64,000 nucleotides of DNA, taken from Tanypteryx hageni (taxonomy: Eukaryota; Arthropoda; Insecta; Odonata; Petaluridae). The notes under the pieces are model-generated. The model did not search any database. It was given only the letters and a program-made list of their open reading frames with translations, and was not told the origin of the DNA. A program made the translations under genes and the position numbers. Of the stretch, positions 1 to 11,544 are shown in pieces; positions within the stretch are counted from its first letter, which is position 1, and every line of letters begins with the position of its first letter. The stretch covers positions 149,045,173-149,109,172 of the forward strand of contig CM054116.1 in the NCBI GenBank assembly GCA_028673005.1, given 5' to 3'.

Positions 1-725
1 AAAACCCATTTTGACATTGCAAGGAATGAAATCTGAAATTCTTTATTTACTGTTTTGTGATAAGAAAAACTGTTCTTCTTGTATTTTTAAAGCAAATCCT
101 TGGGGAAGTACAAAGGGTAAACAAAAAATTTGAAGCAGAAACACAAGACCCCCACTAAGTTATTGAATGATCTTTAGCATCTTATTCATTCACTCAGCTT
201 GGTCATTCTAATACCTGGAAAGAAACTAAATGAGAGTGATTCAGTTAAAGATTTTTTAGATCCAAAGCCATACCTTGGTTATCAGTTTGAGAAGGAAGTC
301 TCAGAATGCAAGTTTTCTGAATTAGAAGAGAGAGAGATTAGAGCCAGATGCATAAAATTTGTTAAGGAATTATTAAAGAAAATTTGACAGCGTCTTCCTA
401 ATAATTTTTGTGCGCTGTGATCAATGAACTGTTTTAGCATAAATGAATGTCTGAAACCAATTAAAACTGAAATTTTAGAGCTTGCAAAGATTTTTAATGA
501 GGATGCAGAAAGCCTGACCCGCATTGATTTCCAATGGAAGAATTTAAGAAATTACAAGGGGCAGATACAATTTCCTTCTGGATTGAATTTGCATCATATA
601 GGGATTCTACTGGAGAAAACCCATTTGAAAATCTATCCCAATTAGAATTAACAGTGCTGACTTTATCACATTCAAATGCTGATGTGGAAAAAGTTTTTAG
701 CTGCATGAATACAGTGCCGGCCCAA
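1..725 (+). pseudogene. hAT transposase C-terminal relic
   Basis: The forward frames across about 190-710 hold pieces of one hAT-type protein separated by stops and frameshifts. Visible in order are a segment beginning IPGKKLNESD, then RLPNNFCAL, a helical stretch ending LAKIFNEDAE, and a C-terminal block with LSQLELTVLTLSHSNADVEK followed by VFSCMN. That last block has the pattern of the hAT dimerisation domain (hydrophobic run, then SNADVEKVFS). No single frame spans it, and no terminal repeats are visible because the left side is cut by the window. It is a dead fragment of a DNA transposon. The assignment rests on the C-terminal motif; the exact hAT subfamily is not determined. Confidence 0.6.
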
Positions 726-1139
726 AAATTTGCGGGGCCCTGTTCGAGATACTCGCGTGGTTCAAAAAAGGTAATAATAATTAACACAGAAAAAACTAGA
801 ATAATTAAATATTTATTTTGAGTTTGATAAATATCTTCAAATATAAAACTACAATTTTGATTATTACAGTGGTTTGATTTATCAATAACTTGTAATATAA
901 TATTGTAAGTAATAACAATGTCTATTGTAGGTCCATTTATCTACAGTATATAATTAAAAAAGAAATTGAGTGATGATATCAATACATACATGATATAATA
1001 CACAACAAAATTTTGGCTGTCAGCCCGTTCAAGGTTAGGTTGCCATTTATATAATTTTCCTTGCTCTCTTGGCTGCGAAATCATTTATGATGTCATTGTA
1101 ATCAATAGTTTCATATTAGAACCATTGTCATAGCCCTGA

Positions 1140-1390
1140 CCACGACGATTTTCTGATGATATTCTTATTCATTCATTAATGTTTTCAGTGACGTGACCCC
1201 TCCGCAGCCTCAGTGCGTTTTGGAAACCCTTCCCATTGGTCGAAGATGTTGCCAGGCAACGAGCTACGTAAGCAGTCGCGTCTCCTCTTCCCCTCCTCCT
1301 GCTCCCTCCCCTTTCCATCCCCCCGCTCCCTCCCCGACCCGATAGCCGCTTTTCGTAGGGCAGCGGATTTTCCGTAAACCAAAACGTTTA
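1140..1390. promoter_or_regulatory. GC-rich promoter-like island with X-box and CCAAT motifs
   Basis: This stretch is strikingly GC- and pyrimidine-rich in AT-rich surroundings. It carries an inverted CCAAT box (ATTGG near 1235) and, just downstream, GTTGCCAGGCAAC at 1248-1260. That palindrome fits the RFX X-box consensus (GTTRCC, short spacer, GGYAAC). Pyrimidine tracts follow at 1285-1345. I see no gene on either side to attach it to. It could be a distant promoter, an enhancer, or part of an unrecognised repeat. 726-1139 and 1391-1721 hold no recognisable gene. Confidence 0.3.
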
Positions 1391-1725
1391 ATTATTCCAT
1401 AAACTTTGATGCAATGATCCTCCATCAATTTTTTTCAGTTCTGAAAACAATTTACCCATCAAATGTATGTGTGGAAATTGGTGTACACTTCTAAAGAAAA
1501 AAGAACATTTTTTTACACGTTTATTGCGGAAAAAATTAAGTACAAAATATAACAATATTATTGGCCCATTGATCTGTAGAAACAAGTATAGGACAAGGTC
1601 GGCATAGTATAAACAATAATGGATATCACATAAGAGCTTCTTTAGGAGCACATCATAAGCAAAAATAATACATTCCAAACGTTATTGATATAATAAAAGT
1701 ACATTCAAAGCTTGCTATATTTTAA

Positions 1726-3502
1726 CCCCTCAAGCCCGGAGGAGATTTATTAAATCCCACCCGTATGGCCGGATGAGGTTTTTAAATTTTCAGGATTGCG
1801 TTGCAAAAAAATTCGAAAATATTAAAATAATCATAACTTTAGTAGTTTTCTCTTGATTTTTCTGAATTTTTTTGTGGATTTATGAAAGACATGAAATTTG
1901 TAAATATCTATTTTGCGTATAATATTTTACATACAAAGATTGTTGGAGTGGAAGAGAATGTACACCAATCGCTAATTTTCCGGCATGCATTCGCGCTTTA
2001 TATATATCATTCAGCACTGGAAAATCTATATAAGATATTGATGTGCAATCTTAATAAAAAATAGCTTAAATTAGTAACTATTTCATTCTATAAGTCTACC
2101 CATCTAAACCAATTAGGTGAAAAGTTTTACACATCTCAACTTTTCAATGTCTTGACTAGAAATTTTTAAGTAAATGCAGTATTATGGATTTATTAAAAGA
2201 TGATTTATTTATAATATAAACATTTTAGTTATACAGTCATCATTCTTAGTCATTACATAAGTCACATAGAAGAAATGGTTGCATTTCGTTCATTGGAAAG
2301 GGAGATATGACGTTGTATAAAACACGGAAAACTTTAGCTTATAGGTCCTTTCCAAATATTTTCAGAAAATTTACACATGCGTAATTGGATTCAGCTAGAA
2401 ATGCCTTATAGCTTAGTAAACACTTCTAGTAATCTATTGTGTAAATGGAAGACCTTTTTGTGATTTTTGCTGGCGTGTCCTCTTCTTGCCTACTCGCTTC
2501 ATCGCTGCTTTGGCCCTGCTAGCACAACAGCGAATCACTTATCTGAAGAGGGAAAACAGACCTTATCTTCTTTCAAATGTCAAAGAAAAGGAACCCAATT
2601 TCGTGGGTTCCCTTTCCTCAGGTATTTATGGGTCAACTTTAGAAACCGAAAATCAGTAGGTCCGTGGTAAAAACTAAAATTCTATCACAAAACTAAATGT
2701 ATATTATATGTAAACAAATACTTACAAATAGATATACTCATTTCCCTGCAATTTTCGTCGAGATTAAAATAAATTTCTTAAGGTCTTTAAAATTATATGA
2801 CAGATATTATCCTTCTCACAAAATGCCTCTCTGAGGCGTGGCACTAAATTATCGGAAGAATGTCGGCCTTGGATTTTGAAATCAGCTATTTTGACGTTGC
2901 CGCTCTCCTATGAAGCGATTAACGAAGGATCGGGCGGTAATGGAAGGGAATGTTCACAGAAATGTTTTTACTCAAACTAATTCCATTCTTCATCAATTGC
3001 ATTGTAAACATTTGCAATAAGCTGTGCATAGACAGACATAAGATGTTTTCCTTTCTTTCTTTACATACCGACGAAGACCTTTGTCGCATGACATAAACCA
3101 AATATCTCCACCAGGAAAAAAGACGAGAAAAAATGTGCTCTCCTTTGAAATGATACACAGTTCCTACATTGCATTTCAAACACCAAGGACAGGTTCCTTG
3201 CTGCATTGAAAAGCGACTTTTATACGGAGAAACACCATCATATCATAGCAAAATTGAAAATTCTATCGTAAAATTCAACGTTGATTATATATTCTATAAT
3301 AGAGAAAAAAATACAGGACAGACATTAATAGGAAGTACAAAGCTTCTTCTTTCAAAATATATATAGGTTATTTAGATTTAAAGAAGTATCTAACGTCAAA
3401 AGATAAAATAAATTAGGGCTGCCGCATGACGTAATAGTACGCCTGACGGCCGATTAGACAGTTTTTGCATGACGTAATAGTACACCTGACGGCGTTGAAG
3501 GG
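1726..3502 (+). mobile_element. Non-autonomous piggyBac-like element, copy 1
   Basis: It is flanked on both sides by TTAA (1722-1725 and 3503-3506), the piggyBac target. Ends are short inverted repeats: CCCCTCAAGCCCGG at the left and, read from the right end, CCCTTCAACGCCGTCAGG. A subterminal motif, TGACGTAATAGTACGCCTGACGG and variants, occurs twice just inside the right end. A second copy with the same limits lies at 40180-41948 in the same orientation. No transposase frame is present, so it must be mobilised in trans. The length (1777 bp) is large for a MITE. Confidence 0.85.
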
Positions 3503-3655
3503 TTAAGCAAGGAGAAGTAATAGATCACAATATATACATAAAACAATTTCCAGGAAGTCCTTTACATTATATAGATAGACATCAATAAATCATACACCGA
3601 GTATCACATTTTATATAAATAAATATACCTCATAAGGTTCTCCCTAATGGCACTG

Positions 3656-6009
3656 CAGTGGAACCTCGGTTTACGAACTTAATTCGTTCCGTAAAACTGT
3701 TCGTAAACCGAAACAATTATTCCCATAAGAATCAATGTAAAATGGATTAATCCGTTCAAGACCCCAAGAAAATGGCCCTTTATTATCTATATTTCTACTT
3801 CATGCTTGAAATCCTATACAAAACAATGAAAATTCATAGTTTTAACTGAAAAGGAATTGGAAGTAATAAAACAAAAAGAATAAACGTAAAAACAAACTTT
3901 ATTTCAACTTATCTTACAAAATAGTAAAGTGTTATTGTTTGGAAGGGGAGTCCCCTTCCATGAAAACATCGGGTGCTTGAAGTTCATCAGGTTTCTGTCT
4001 CACTAAAAACCTATCCAATGAGATTTGTTTCTTCTTGCTTTTTATAATGTTGCGGAAATGAGACATTACATTATCATTGAACAGATTTATAACGCGATTT
4101 GATAAAGTTTTATCGGAGTGATATCTTTCCACAAAACTTTGCACCTCACTCCATTTCGCACACATTTCGTGGATCGAGGACCTAGGAACATCTTCCATTC
4201 GTTCATCAGTCTCTGAAAATAATATTTCCTCTGTCACCGTCTTTTGCTGCTCATTAAGAAGCTGTTCTAGTTCTTCCGTAGTGAGTTCATTGCTGTGGTC
4301 CTCCACTAGCTCTCCCACATCAACATTATCAACTTCTAATCCAATCCTATTGCCTATAGATACAATATCATCGACAATATCAACAGACTCAGTCTCATAG
4401 CCCTCAATGCCCTCAATGCCACAATTTCCTCCAGGCTGATTTCATAGTTCTGTAAGTCACTAGCCCCCAGGCTTTGTCAATGAAACTTAAACAATGGAGG
4501 ATATTCAAATGTTTTTTCCAGAATTCTCTGAGTGTTAATTCTGTGTCAGAGGTTACTTCGAAACACCTTTGAAATAATTCCTTGATGTACAGTTTCTTAA
4601 AGTTTGAAATGATCTGCTGGTCCATAGGCTGGATTAGAGGAGTCGTGTTAGGGGGCAGGAACTTCACTGTGATAAAACCAAACTCCTCAAGCAACTCGTC
4701 TTGTAAGCCTGGAGGATGAGCAAGAGCATTGTCCATCACAAGAAGGCATTTTAGTGGATATTCGTTATCTTGGAGGTATTTTCTCGCGCTTGGGGCAAAG
4801 GCTTGATGGATCCACTCAATGAACAGTTGCCTGTTTACCCAAGCCTTACTATTAGCCCTCCACATAACAGACAGTTTACTTTTCATTACATTATTTTTCT
4901 TAAACACCCTCGGATTCTCAGAGTGGTAGACAAGCAATGGCTTGACCTTGAAGTCCCCACTTGCATTTCCACATAGTAAAAGAGTCAGCCGGTTCTTCAT
5001 TAGCTTATGTCCAGGCAGTCTTTTCTTCCTGAGTGATTTAGGCCCTATTTGGTAATTTTTTCCAAAATAGGCCAGTTTCATCACAGTTGAATACTTGCTG
5101 GGGAAGAAAACTCTCAGCTTTTACATAGTCATTAAATTCTTGTACATATTTCTTAGCAGCTTCTTGGTCTGAGCTTGCAGCCTCTCCATGCCTAATTACA
5201 TTATGTATTCCAGTTCTCTTCTTAAACTTCTCAAACCATCCTCGGCTAGCTTTGAACAGTTCAGTATAAGTACTCGTACCAGGGTTTGTTATTAACAGGT
5301 CATCATGTAATCGTTTCGCTTTTGCACAAATTAGAGCTTCAGAAACACTATCACCAGCTAACTGTTTCTCATTTATCCAAATCAACAGCAATTTCTCCAC
5401 TTCGTCAATCAATTGTGGTCTTTGTTTACTAATAACTTTTACTCCTTTCGCGACATCAGCTTTCTTGATCGTCTCTCTTCTTTTATTATAGTACAGATCG
5501 ATGATTTCGCCGTACCGATTTGCGTAGCAAGATCCGAGGCACGAACACCATTTTTATATTTGGATATAATTTATTTTTTCACCTCTATCGTTTTTTTATT
5601 TCTTTTCAATTTACTTTTATCATTCTTTGGCTTCATGGTGGTCTAAAAAGATAATTTAATTAAGTGTAAATTAAACTTTGAAACAATTGCAACGCGTATA
5701 CAAAAACAATATAAGACTCACTCGAGCAGCAGTCCAATAAATACGACGCACTCGAACAGCAGTCTATCCTGAGTGAACGCTACCGCGAAACTAATACCCT
5801 CTCATTTCTCAGGCTCAACGGCGCCAGCGCCGGTGCGTCTGTCCGGGGTTTTGCGCAGCGGCGCGCCGAGATCTCAGTCCGTGGAGCACGTGACTGCCTG
5901 TTCGTAAGCCGAAATTCTGTTCGTAAACCGAAACATTTTTTCGTCGGGATTTTTGTTCGTAAACTGAATTGTTCGTAAACAGAGTCGTTCGTAAACCGAG
6001 GTTCCACTG
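3656..6009 (-). mobile_element. Tigger/pogo DNA transposon, full length but inactive
   Basis: Long terminal inverted repeats CAGTGGAACCTCGGTTTACG begin at 3656 and end at 6009. The right flank is TA (6010-6011); the left flank is TG, probably a mutated TA. Degenerate internal copies of the terminal motif (GTTCGTAAACCGA) occur near 5910-5985. The transposase is on the - strand. The element interrupts a duplicated exon at 6012-6078. Confidence 0.93.
3932..5634 (-). pseudogene. Tigger-type transposase (HTH-CENPB-DDE), disrupted
   Basis: The protein starts at MKPKNDKSK (about 5634) with a Psq-type helix-turn-helix (SKYKNGVRASDLATQIG). A CENP-B-type domain follows (WFEKFKKRTGIHNVIRHGEA), then the DDE core. 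Catalytic residues are in VFNCDETGLF, LLVMDNALAHP and LPPNTTPLIQPMDQ. A charged, Glu-rich C-terminal tail follows. Breaks seen: an in-frame stop after the first 20 residues, a frameshift near 5480, another near 5040 just after the first catalytic Asp, and stops around 4410 separating the tail. The family cuts and pastes DNA at TA sites. All three acidic residues survive, but no continuous protein can be made. Confidence 0.93.
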
Positions 6010-6011
6010 TA

Positions 6012-6078
6012 CTAGGCCTGCGTGGGGTCTGAAACCCCGCGAGGCCAGGTTGTGGGCCCACTTCACCTTGCTCTACTG
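6012..6078 (-). pseudogene. Truncated duplicate of the 6.2-kb exon
   Basis: Read on the - strand, a polypyrimidine tract and CAG acceptor precede a sequence closely similar to the exon at 6224-6303, as does the intron sequence upstream. The copy carries a TAG near its start in the matching frame and is cut off at 6009 by the Tigger insertion. It looks like one unit of a roughly 220-bp tandem duplication of exon plus flanking intron. Confidence 0.4.
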
Positions 6079-6223
6079 CTGCAGGAAGAAAATTCAAGTT
6101 AACCATTTAGTCAACTAACAACAAAAACTATTAAATAATTAATAATGAATAACAGAAAAATGATCAGAAGCAATATTGTTAATATTTTTTAAAAGATGTT
6201 TTTAAAACACAAAAGACACCTAC

Positions 6224-6303
6224 CAGGTGGAGAGGAAACCACAGGCGTCAATGATCCAGCCCACGACGGGCCATCTGTGGGCCAACTTCATCTTGTTTTG
6301 CTG
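6224..6303 (-). CDS. Candidate internal exon of an unknown gene
   Basis: On the - strand this 80-bp segment is bounded by a good acceptor (pyrimidine-rich TTTCCTTCCTGCAG) and a consensus donor (GTAGGTGTC). One frame is open throughout and reads QQNKMKLAHRWPVVGW, then IIDACGFLSTW. I do not recognise the protein. It sits downstream of the THAP-like segment on the same strand, so it could belong to that gene, but no continuous reading frame can be shown. It could equally be a chance exon-like segment in a repeat, since a sister copy lies about 220 bp away. Confidence 0.3.
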
Positions 6304-6445
6304 CTGCAGGAAGGAAATACAAGTTAACCATTGAGTCAACTAACAAGTAACACTTCATAGAATGCTCAAAGCATGATTGGTGAAGATGCTTGAAAAGATG
6401 AAAACAGTAGTCACTAGATAAACAGTGTCTATGCAAAACATCACT

Positions 6446-6720
6446 AAAATTATTTAGCTGGCAGATGTAAATTCGGAATGGAATCCTTCCTATGTTTCAT
6501 AGTGCCTTCAATAAAATTCTCCTGAGAGAAATGCCTCAGGCAAAGTCTTCTATTGTTATAGATGGCCATTCGGTTCATGGACATGAGCTTAGGATTCCCA
6601 ACCAGCTTCAACCTAACATTGAATCGAAGATTTGAGTCGGAAATGGGATGAGGGAACCTGGATTTATCATTTAAAAATATACATCCTCTTGCCGATCTCG
6701 CGTATTTCACACTCAGGCAT
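6446..6720 (-). pseudogene. THAP zinc-finger-like N-terminal segment
   Basis: The - strand frame resembles a THAP DNA-binding domain. It has an early PEC, then RFPHPISDSNLRFNV, then the diagnostic-looking RRLCLRHFSQENFIEG followed by RKDSIPNLHLP. In THAP proteins a C2CH zinc site and an AVPTLF-like box close the domain; here the equivalent is SIPNLHLP. The ATG at 6718-6720 is one base out of frame with the rest, and the second N-terminal Cys is missing, so it is probably broken. The CpG-containing, CCAAT- and E-box-bearing DNA at 6840-7080 lies where its promoter would be. THAP domains occur both in host genes and in P-type transposons. Confidence 0.45.
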
Positions 6721-7102
6721 TTCTAAATATTAATAAATGAATTATATGTCAAAATATTCACCTAACTCGAGTACCCTCTTTATTCCCGCAATTGGGGACG
6801 CAAAACGAAAAGCAAACCATACCTAGAAATAACTGGAAATAACATGTAACCATGTAACCGCTCGAGATCACGTGAAACCTGGAAAACTGTTGAAACCACT
6901 TTAAACACGAAAACCGTTCGAATGTGCGCGCAACCTATTTCCCCTACTTCACCTCCATCGCCTCTGGTGTGCTTTGGTGAGCCAATCCAAAGGCGGTCCT
7001 CGTTTTGCTATCCGAGTGCCCGTCCCCTGGTTGATTTCGGCACAACCACTTGGCACCAACACATAAATATTCGATTGTAAGATGAACAAAAGCACACTGC
7101 GC

Positions 7103-8146
7103 CAGGGGCGTATCCAGGTATCATCGTAAGGGGGGGCATGAGGACTAGGTTTTTGAGCAATTATTTTTTTCTGAAGATATACCTAGGAAGATTTATACGA
7201 CATAAATAATGTTTGACTGAGTTTTCTTTATTTGAATATCAGGAAAGCGTGTGAATAATAATTCTTACGTGTTTATCAGAGCACAATGAAAATAGATAGT
7301 ATATAATTTTCAAAGATTTGGCAATAAACACATTGAATAAGCAAGGGTACGAAATAGCCAACAAAATTGACAAAAGAATGAATAATAGATAGACGTTTGT
7401 ACATTAAGTTTATGCATAAAATTTATTACAAAAAATTACAAACTAGAAAAAAACAACATAAAACTCATCCTGAAATGGGTAACAAAATAAACAAAGGAAT
7501 GAATAATAAAATTCCGCGTATACATTAAAGCTACACAAAAAATTGCAGAACAGAATTACAGAAATGAACAAAATTACAAAATACAAGCAAAAATTACAAA
7601 ATAGAATTTTTAAAATATTTACAAAAAATATAGTCTCTGCGAAAACAGAAAATACAACTACATTGTTTAAGTTTAAAAATAAATAACGGTAATTGAATAA
7701 TAAATAAAAATTACTAATAACCTGTGAAAAAACGATAAGCTATTTCGAATAAAGTTGAACTGTTTTGAATACACGATCTCTTGAATAATGTTAACACTAT
7801 ACGAGCAGAGACGAAAGTGTTATAGTGGTTTCACATTCACTTAATTCCGTGTCCACAGTACAGGCGACGCGAGCGAGCAATACTATTTCGTCTTCAGATA
7901 AAAAAAATGTAATAATTTATTAGTGTTCCACGTAGGCAAGACTAGAGGCGTTCGGAAAGCTCCGGCACTCCCGGGGCGTCTGATTCCTCAACGCGAGGGA
8001 AGGCGCACCCAGAGCGCACACGTTGGGACCCGAAAGATGGTGAACTATGCCTGGCCAGGACGAAGTCAGGGGAAACCCTGATGGAGGTCCGTAGCGATTC
8101 TGACGTGCAAATCGATCGCCGGAGCTGGGTATAGGGGCGAAAGACT

Positions 8147-8199
<53 letters not shown>

Positions 8200-8504
8200 C
8201 GCTCGGAAATGAGAGTCTCATCCGGTAAAGCGAATGATTAGAGGCCTTGGGGCCGAAACGACCTCAACCTATTCTCAAACTTTAAATGGGTGAGAACTCC
8301 TGCTTGCTCGATATTCAATGAAGCCGGAGATGGGGCCGCGAGCCCCGCGGATCGGAGTGCCTAGTGGGCCACTTTTGGTAAGCAAAACTGGCGCTGTGGG
8401 ATGAACCAAACGACGGGTTAAGGCGCACGAATCGACGCTCATGGGAAACCATGAAAGGTGTTGGTTGCTTAAGACAGCAGGACGGTGGCCATGGAAGTCG
8501 GAAT

Positions 8505-8542
<38 letters not shown>

Positions 8543-9343
8543 CTAGCCCTGAAAATGGATGGCGCTGAAGCGTCGTGCCTATACCCGGCCGTCGCGGCAG
8601 GGCGGGCTCCGCCTCCCCCTCGGGAGGTGCGGGGTGCCGTTTGACGCCGCGACGAGTAGGAGGGTCGCGGCGGTGCGCGCAGAAGGGTCTGTGCTCGAGC
8701 CTGCCTGGAGCCGCCTCCGGTGCAGATCTTGGTGGTAGTAGCAAATACTCCAGCGAGGCCCTGGAGGACTGATGTGGAGAAGAAGATGATTATGGAATTC
8801 CGTGGTGATGTTTCTTTTTAAATTTAGGCCGCCAACTGATCAGAACGTGAGCGATTGAAAAAGAACGGCGTAATTTTTCGACATCCGAACACGTTGGTTT
8901 CAAATGCGGTGCGACACACTGAACAGAAATTCTGACTAAAATAAAAAATGACCCAACATGTCGCGCTTTCATTGTGCCGAAAACCAAAACTCAGAATACA
9001 TTGTAATCAATGGTGAGTGATACAATGAGAAGAATTTGAACGCGCAGAAAAAACTATCACTTCACTGATGCAAAGAGGGATAGACGCTTAGTGTCTCACA
9101 GTACTTTGTGGTAGAATAGAAACGCCGCATTTTTTTAAGATCGCTCACCGATATTCAAGTCATAACAAATCATTGTTTTCCCGATATTTTGTCTTTCAGT
9201 TAGCTCTTCGTAGACTAAGACTGAACAGGAATCGCAACTTGAGAGATTAGAGAGAAGCGTCAAGCCTCCTGTTCTTTTTTTTTAATTTCGAATTTTTTAA
9301 AGGGGGCATATGCCCCTTCTGCCCCCCCCTGAATACGCCACTG
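7103..9343. mobile_element. hAT-type element carrying a 28S rRNA fragment
   Basis: The ends are inverted repeats: CAGGGGCGTATCCAGG at the left and, read from the right end, CAGTGGCGTATTCAGG, both followed by G-runs. They are flanked by a perfect 8-bp direct repeat CACTGCGC (7095-7102 and 9344-9351), the target duplication size of hAT. No transposase frame is present. The middle (7945-8788) is 28S rRNA sequence. The flanks (7140-7930 and 8805-9290) are AT-rich and non-coding as far as I can see. The element inserted a few bases away from the solo repeat arm at 9360-9742. Confidence 0.88.
7945..8788 (+). rRNA. 28S rRNA fragment (pseudogene inside a hAT element)
   Basis: This matches the conserved 5' half of eukaryotic large-subunit rRNA. 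Landmarks in order are GGACCCGAAAGATGGTGAAC, GAAGTCAGGGGAAACCCTGA, GAACCATCTAGTAGCTGGTT, GATAGCTGGCGCTCGGAAAT, a divergent GC-rich expansion segment at 8585-8700, and GGTGGTAGTAGCAAATA near the end. It stops abruptly after GGACTGATGTGGAGAAG. The order is collinear with 28S and the conserved cores look little damaged. It has no 5' start, no 3' end and no rDNA neighbours, so it is not a functional rRNA gene. It lies entirely inside the hAT element's inverted repeats. Confidence 0.95.
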
Positions 9344-9359
9344 CACTGCGCAACAGACA

Positions 9360-9742
9360 GTTTCTTTTTAAAGTTGTAACCCAATTAAAACCATTGTAAT
9401 TAACATAGAGCTTAGAAAACTATTGCATTGCATCTATTTTATCTTAGTTCATCACTGTTTTAAATTTCAAAAGATTTTGTTCAGTAGTTATTCGTTTATG
9501 AATTATTATATATGACTACTTTCGCGAAAGTTGGCTGCGTAGCTGGTTTTTTACGGGTAGTTTCTGTGTTTAACTCGCCGTAAATATTACATTTTCTGTC
9601 TAAAAATATTAAAAAATCAAACCTTATTAAGCATAAAATAAGCTTTCCAATGGTAGTTTTGTATATTCCTTCCAATAAACGTAGCGCAAATAATCGCGCG
9701 TCAAAGTTGAGATGCACGTCTTTTTGACGCGGACAGTAGTAC
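9360..9742 (-). repeat. Solo copy of the long terminal repeat arm found at 43.9 and 46.7 kb
   Basis: The sequence from TTTCTTTTTAAAG to GACGTCTTTTTGACGCGGAC's neighbourhood closely matches the right arm at 46361-46733 and, inverted, the left arm at 43867-44242. Only one arm is present, without the DDE gene. It suggests deletion or recombination of a longer element, or a fold-back relative of it. Its inner limit coincides with the place where the CAGTGGGG-type terminal sequence starts in the complete element. Confidence 0.8.
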
Positions 9743-10935
9743 CCCAACGGAAAGACCTGAAACTTAATGCTATAAAACGATTCCCAGGTTTTTCCATGGA
9801 AGGCGACAATCGATGGGTCAACGGGAAAATTTGGAACTACGTGTTAACGAATGCTAGCGTTACGTCATCACAGGATGTCCCTCGCCCCCTTCCCCTCCCG
9901 TTTTAATACGATAATCGTAGCAAATATAAATTGCACGGACAGATTAAATGGACTTAAATGAAACAATTGCATATAAGAAATCAAATTTATTACCATATAT
10001 CACACATAGCGAGAGTACAAAGTCATTATCAAATTACATAACAGTGAGGTATTTTTACATAAATATTATACAATCAAGATAAAAAAATGAATTATTGTAA
10101 CAGAATTTTATAACGTTAATACCTTTTATGCATGAAACGTATTTAAAGGAAATTCACGTGGACGACGAAAAACGTCAAACTTTCACGTCAAGAATGAATT
10201 TGTGGATCAAGCAAAAATCTATTTGTAAAGTGATTTCTTCAGCCCTGGAACACATTTTCTGTTGCACCTGTAAAAAGAACGAAAATGAATTTCTAAGAAC
10301 GTCAATCATTAAACCTGCTAAACCTAATGAAATTGATGCAGGAGGCAATGGGCATGCTTCAAATGTTGCAATAAATGTAAAATAAGGCAAATGCGCTTAC
10401 GGCCCATAAACAATGTTTCCATGAAGATCACCATTTGTAAAATTAAACAAATCACATTGCACTAGAAAATGTCCACTTTATATATAATTTATTCTAAGCA
10501 CAGTTGTATTTGCTGACGTTTACGTGTTCACAGCAGTTACAGTTAGCACATTTAAGATCTATATGTATTCATCATATATCAAGGAAAACTTTTGATATAG
10601 AGATTTCAATTTCTCGATCGAAAAATATATACATATTTCTAAATGTTTTGAAACAAAGAAGAATTATCTTAAGTGTAGGATTATAAACAAATGCATAATA
10701 AGAAACAAGAAATAATCAAGTTAACAATTTCTGTAAATTCAAAATATTTCAAATTAAAACAATGAGACATCGCTATGGTACACTTATTTCATTCTTTTAC
10801 TAGTTCAATTCTAACCTCTGGAGTCTATGTTGCAGTTTAACTTCCAAACTCACTATAATCTACTGATAACCGCGAGAAGTTTTATACAGAAATTTCAGTT
10901 ACTCAATCTAAAAAAGAGAGAGTGAGAGAGGAGAG
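9743..10935. other. No gene recognised
   Basis: AT-rich DNA. A forward frame of 85 codons at 10128-10385, with CCTCKKNENEF in its middle, and a few shorter ones have no recognisable domain, splice context or similarity elsewhere in the window. I see nothing I can support here. Confidence 0.5.
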
Positions 10936-11435
10936 NNNNNNNNNNNNNNNNNNNNNNNNNNNNNNNNNNNNNNNNNNNNNNNNNNNNNNNNNNNNNNNNN
11001 NNNNNNNNNNNNNNNNNNNNNNNNNNNNNNNNNNNNNNNNNNNNNNNNNNNNNNNNNNNNNNNNNNNNNNNNNNNNNNNNNNNNNNNNNNNNNNNNNNNN
11101 NNNNNNNNNNNNNNNNNNNNNNNNNNNNNNNNNNNNNNNNNNNNNNNNNNNNNNNNNNNNNNNNNNNNNNNNNNNNNNNNNNNNNNNNNNNNNNNNNNNN
11201 NNNNNNNNNNNNNNNNNNNNNNNNNNNNNNNNNNNNNNNNNNNNNNNNNNNNNNNNNNNNNNNNNNNNNNNNNNNNNNNNNNNNNNNNNNNNNNNNNNNN
11301 NNNNNNNNNNNNNNNNNNNNNNNNNNNNNNNNNNNNNNNNNNNNNNNNNNNNNNNNNNNNNNNNNNNNNNNNNNNNNNNNNNNNNNNNNNNNNNNNNNNN
11401 NNNNNNNNNNNNNNNNNNNNNNNNNNNNNNNNNNN
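10936..11435. other. Assembly gap, exactly 500 N
   Basis: A run of exactly 500 unknown bases, preceded by an AG-rich simple sequence (GAGAGAGTGAGAGAGGAGAG). The round number suggests a placeholder length, so true size and content are unknown. Open frames across it are meaningless. Confidence 0.99.
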
Positions 11436-11544
11436 AAGTGGGGGTTTGGGGCGGAGAAAATTGCAAAATAAAATGTACATTTATATGTTTCACTTTTAGT
11501 ATATTGCATATTGATACTATTTACGTTTGTATCCAAAGCAATAT

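Noticed and set aside
5780..6106. Open frames rich in Arg (5780-6106, 5815-6066)
   Set aside because: They overlap the Tigger terminus and its internal terminal-motif copies; composition comes from the repeats.
7942..8772. Open frames inside the 28S fragment
   Set aside because: Shadows of rRNA sequence; no protein similarity expected.
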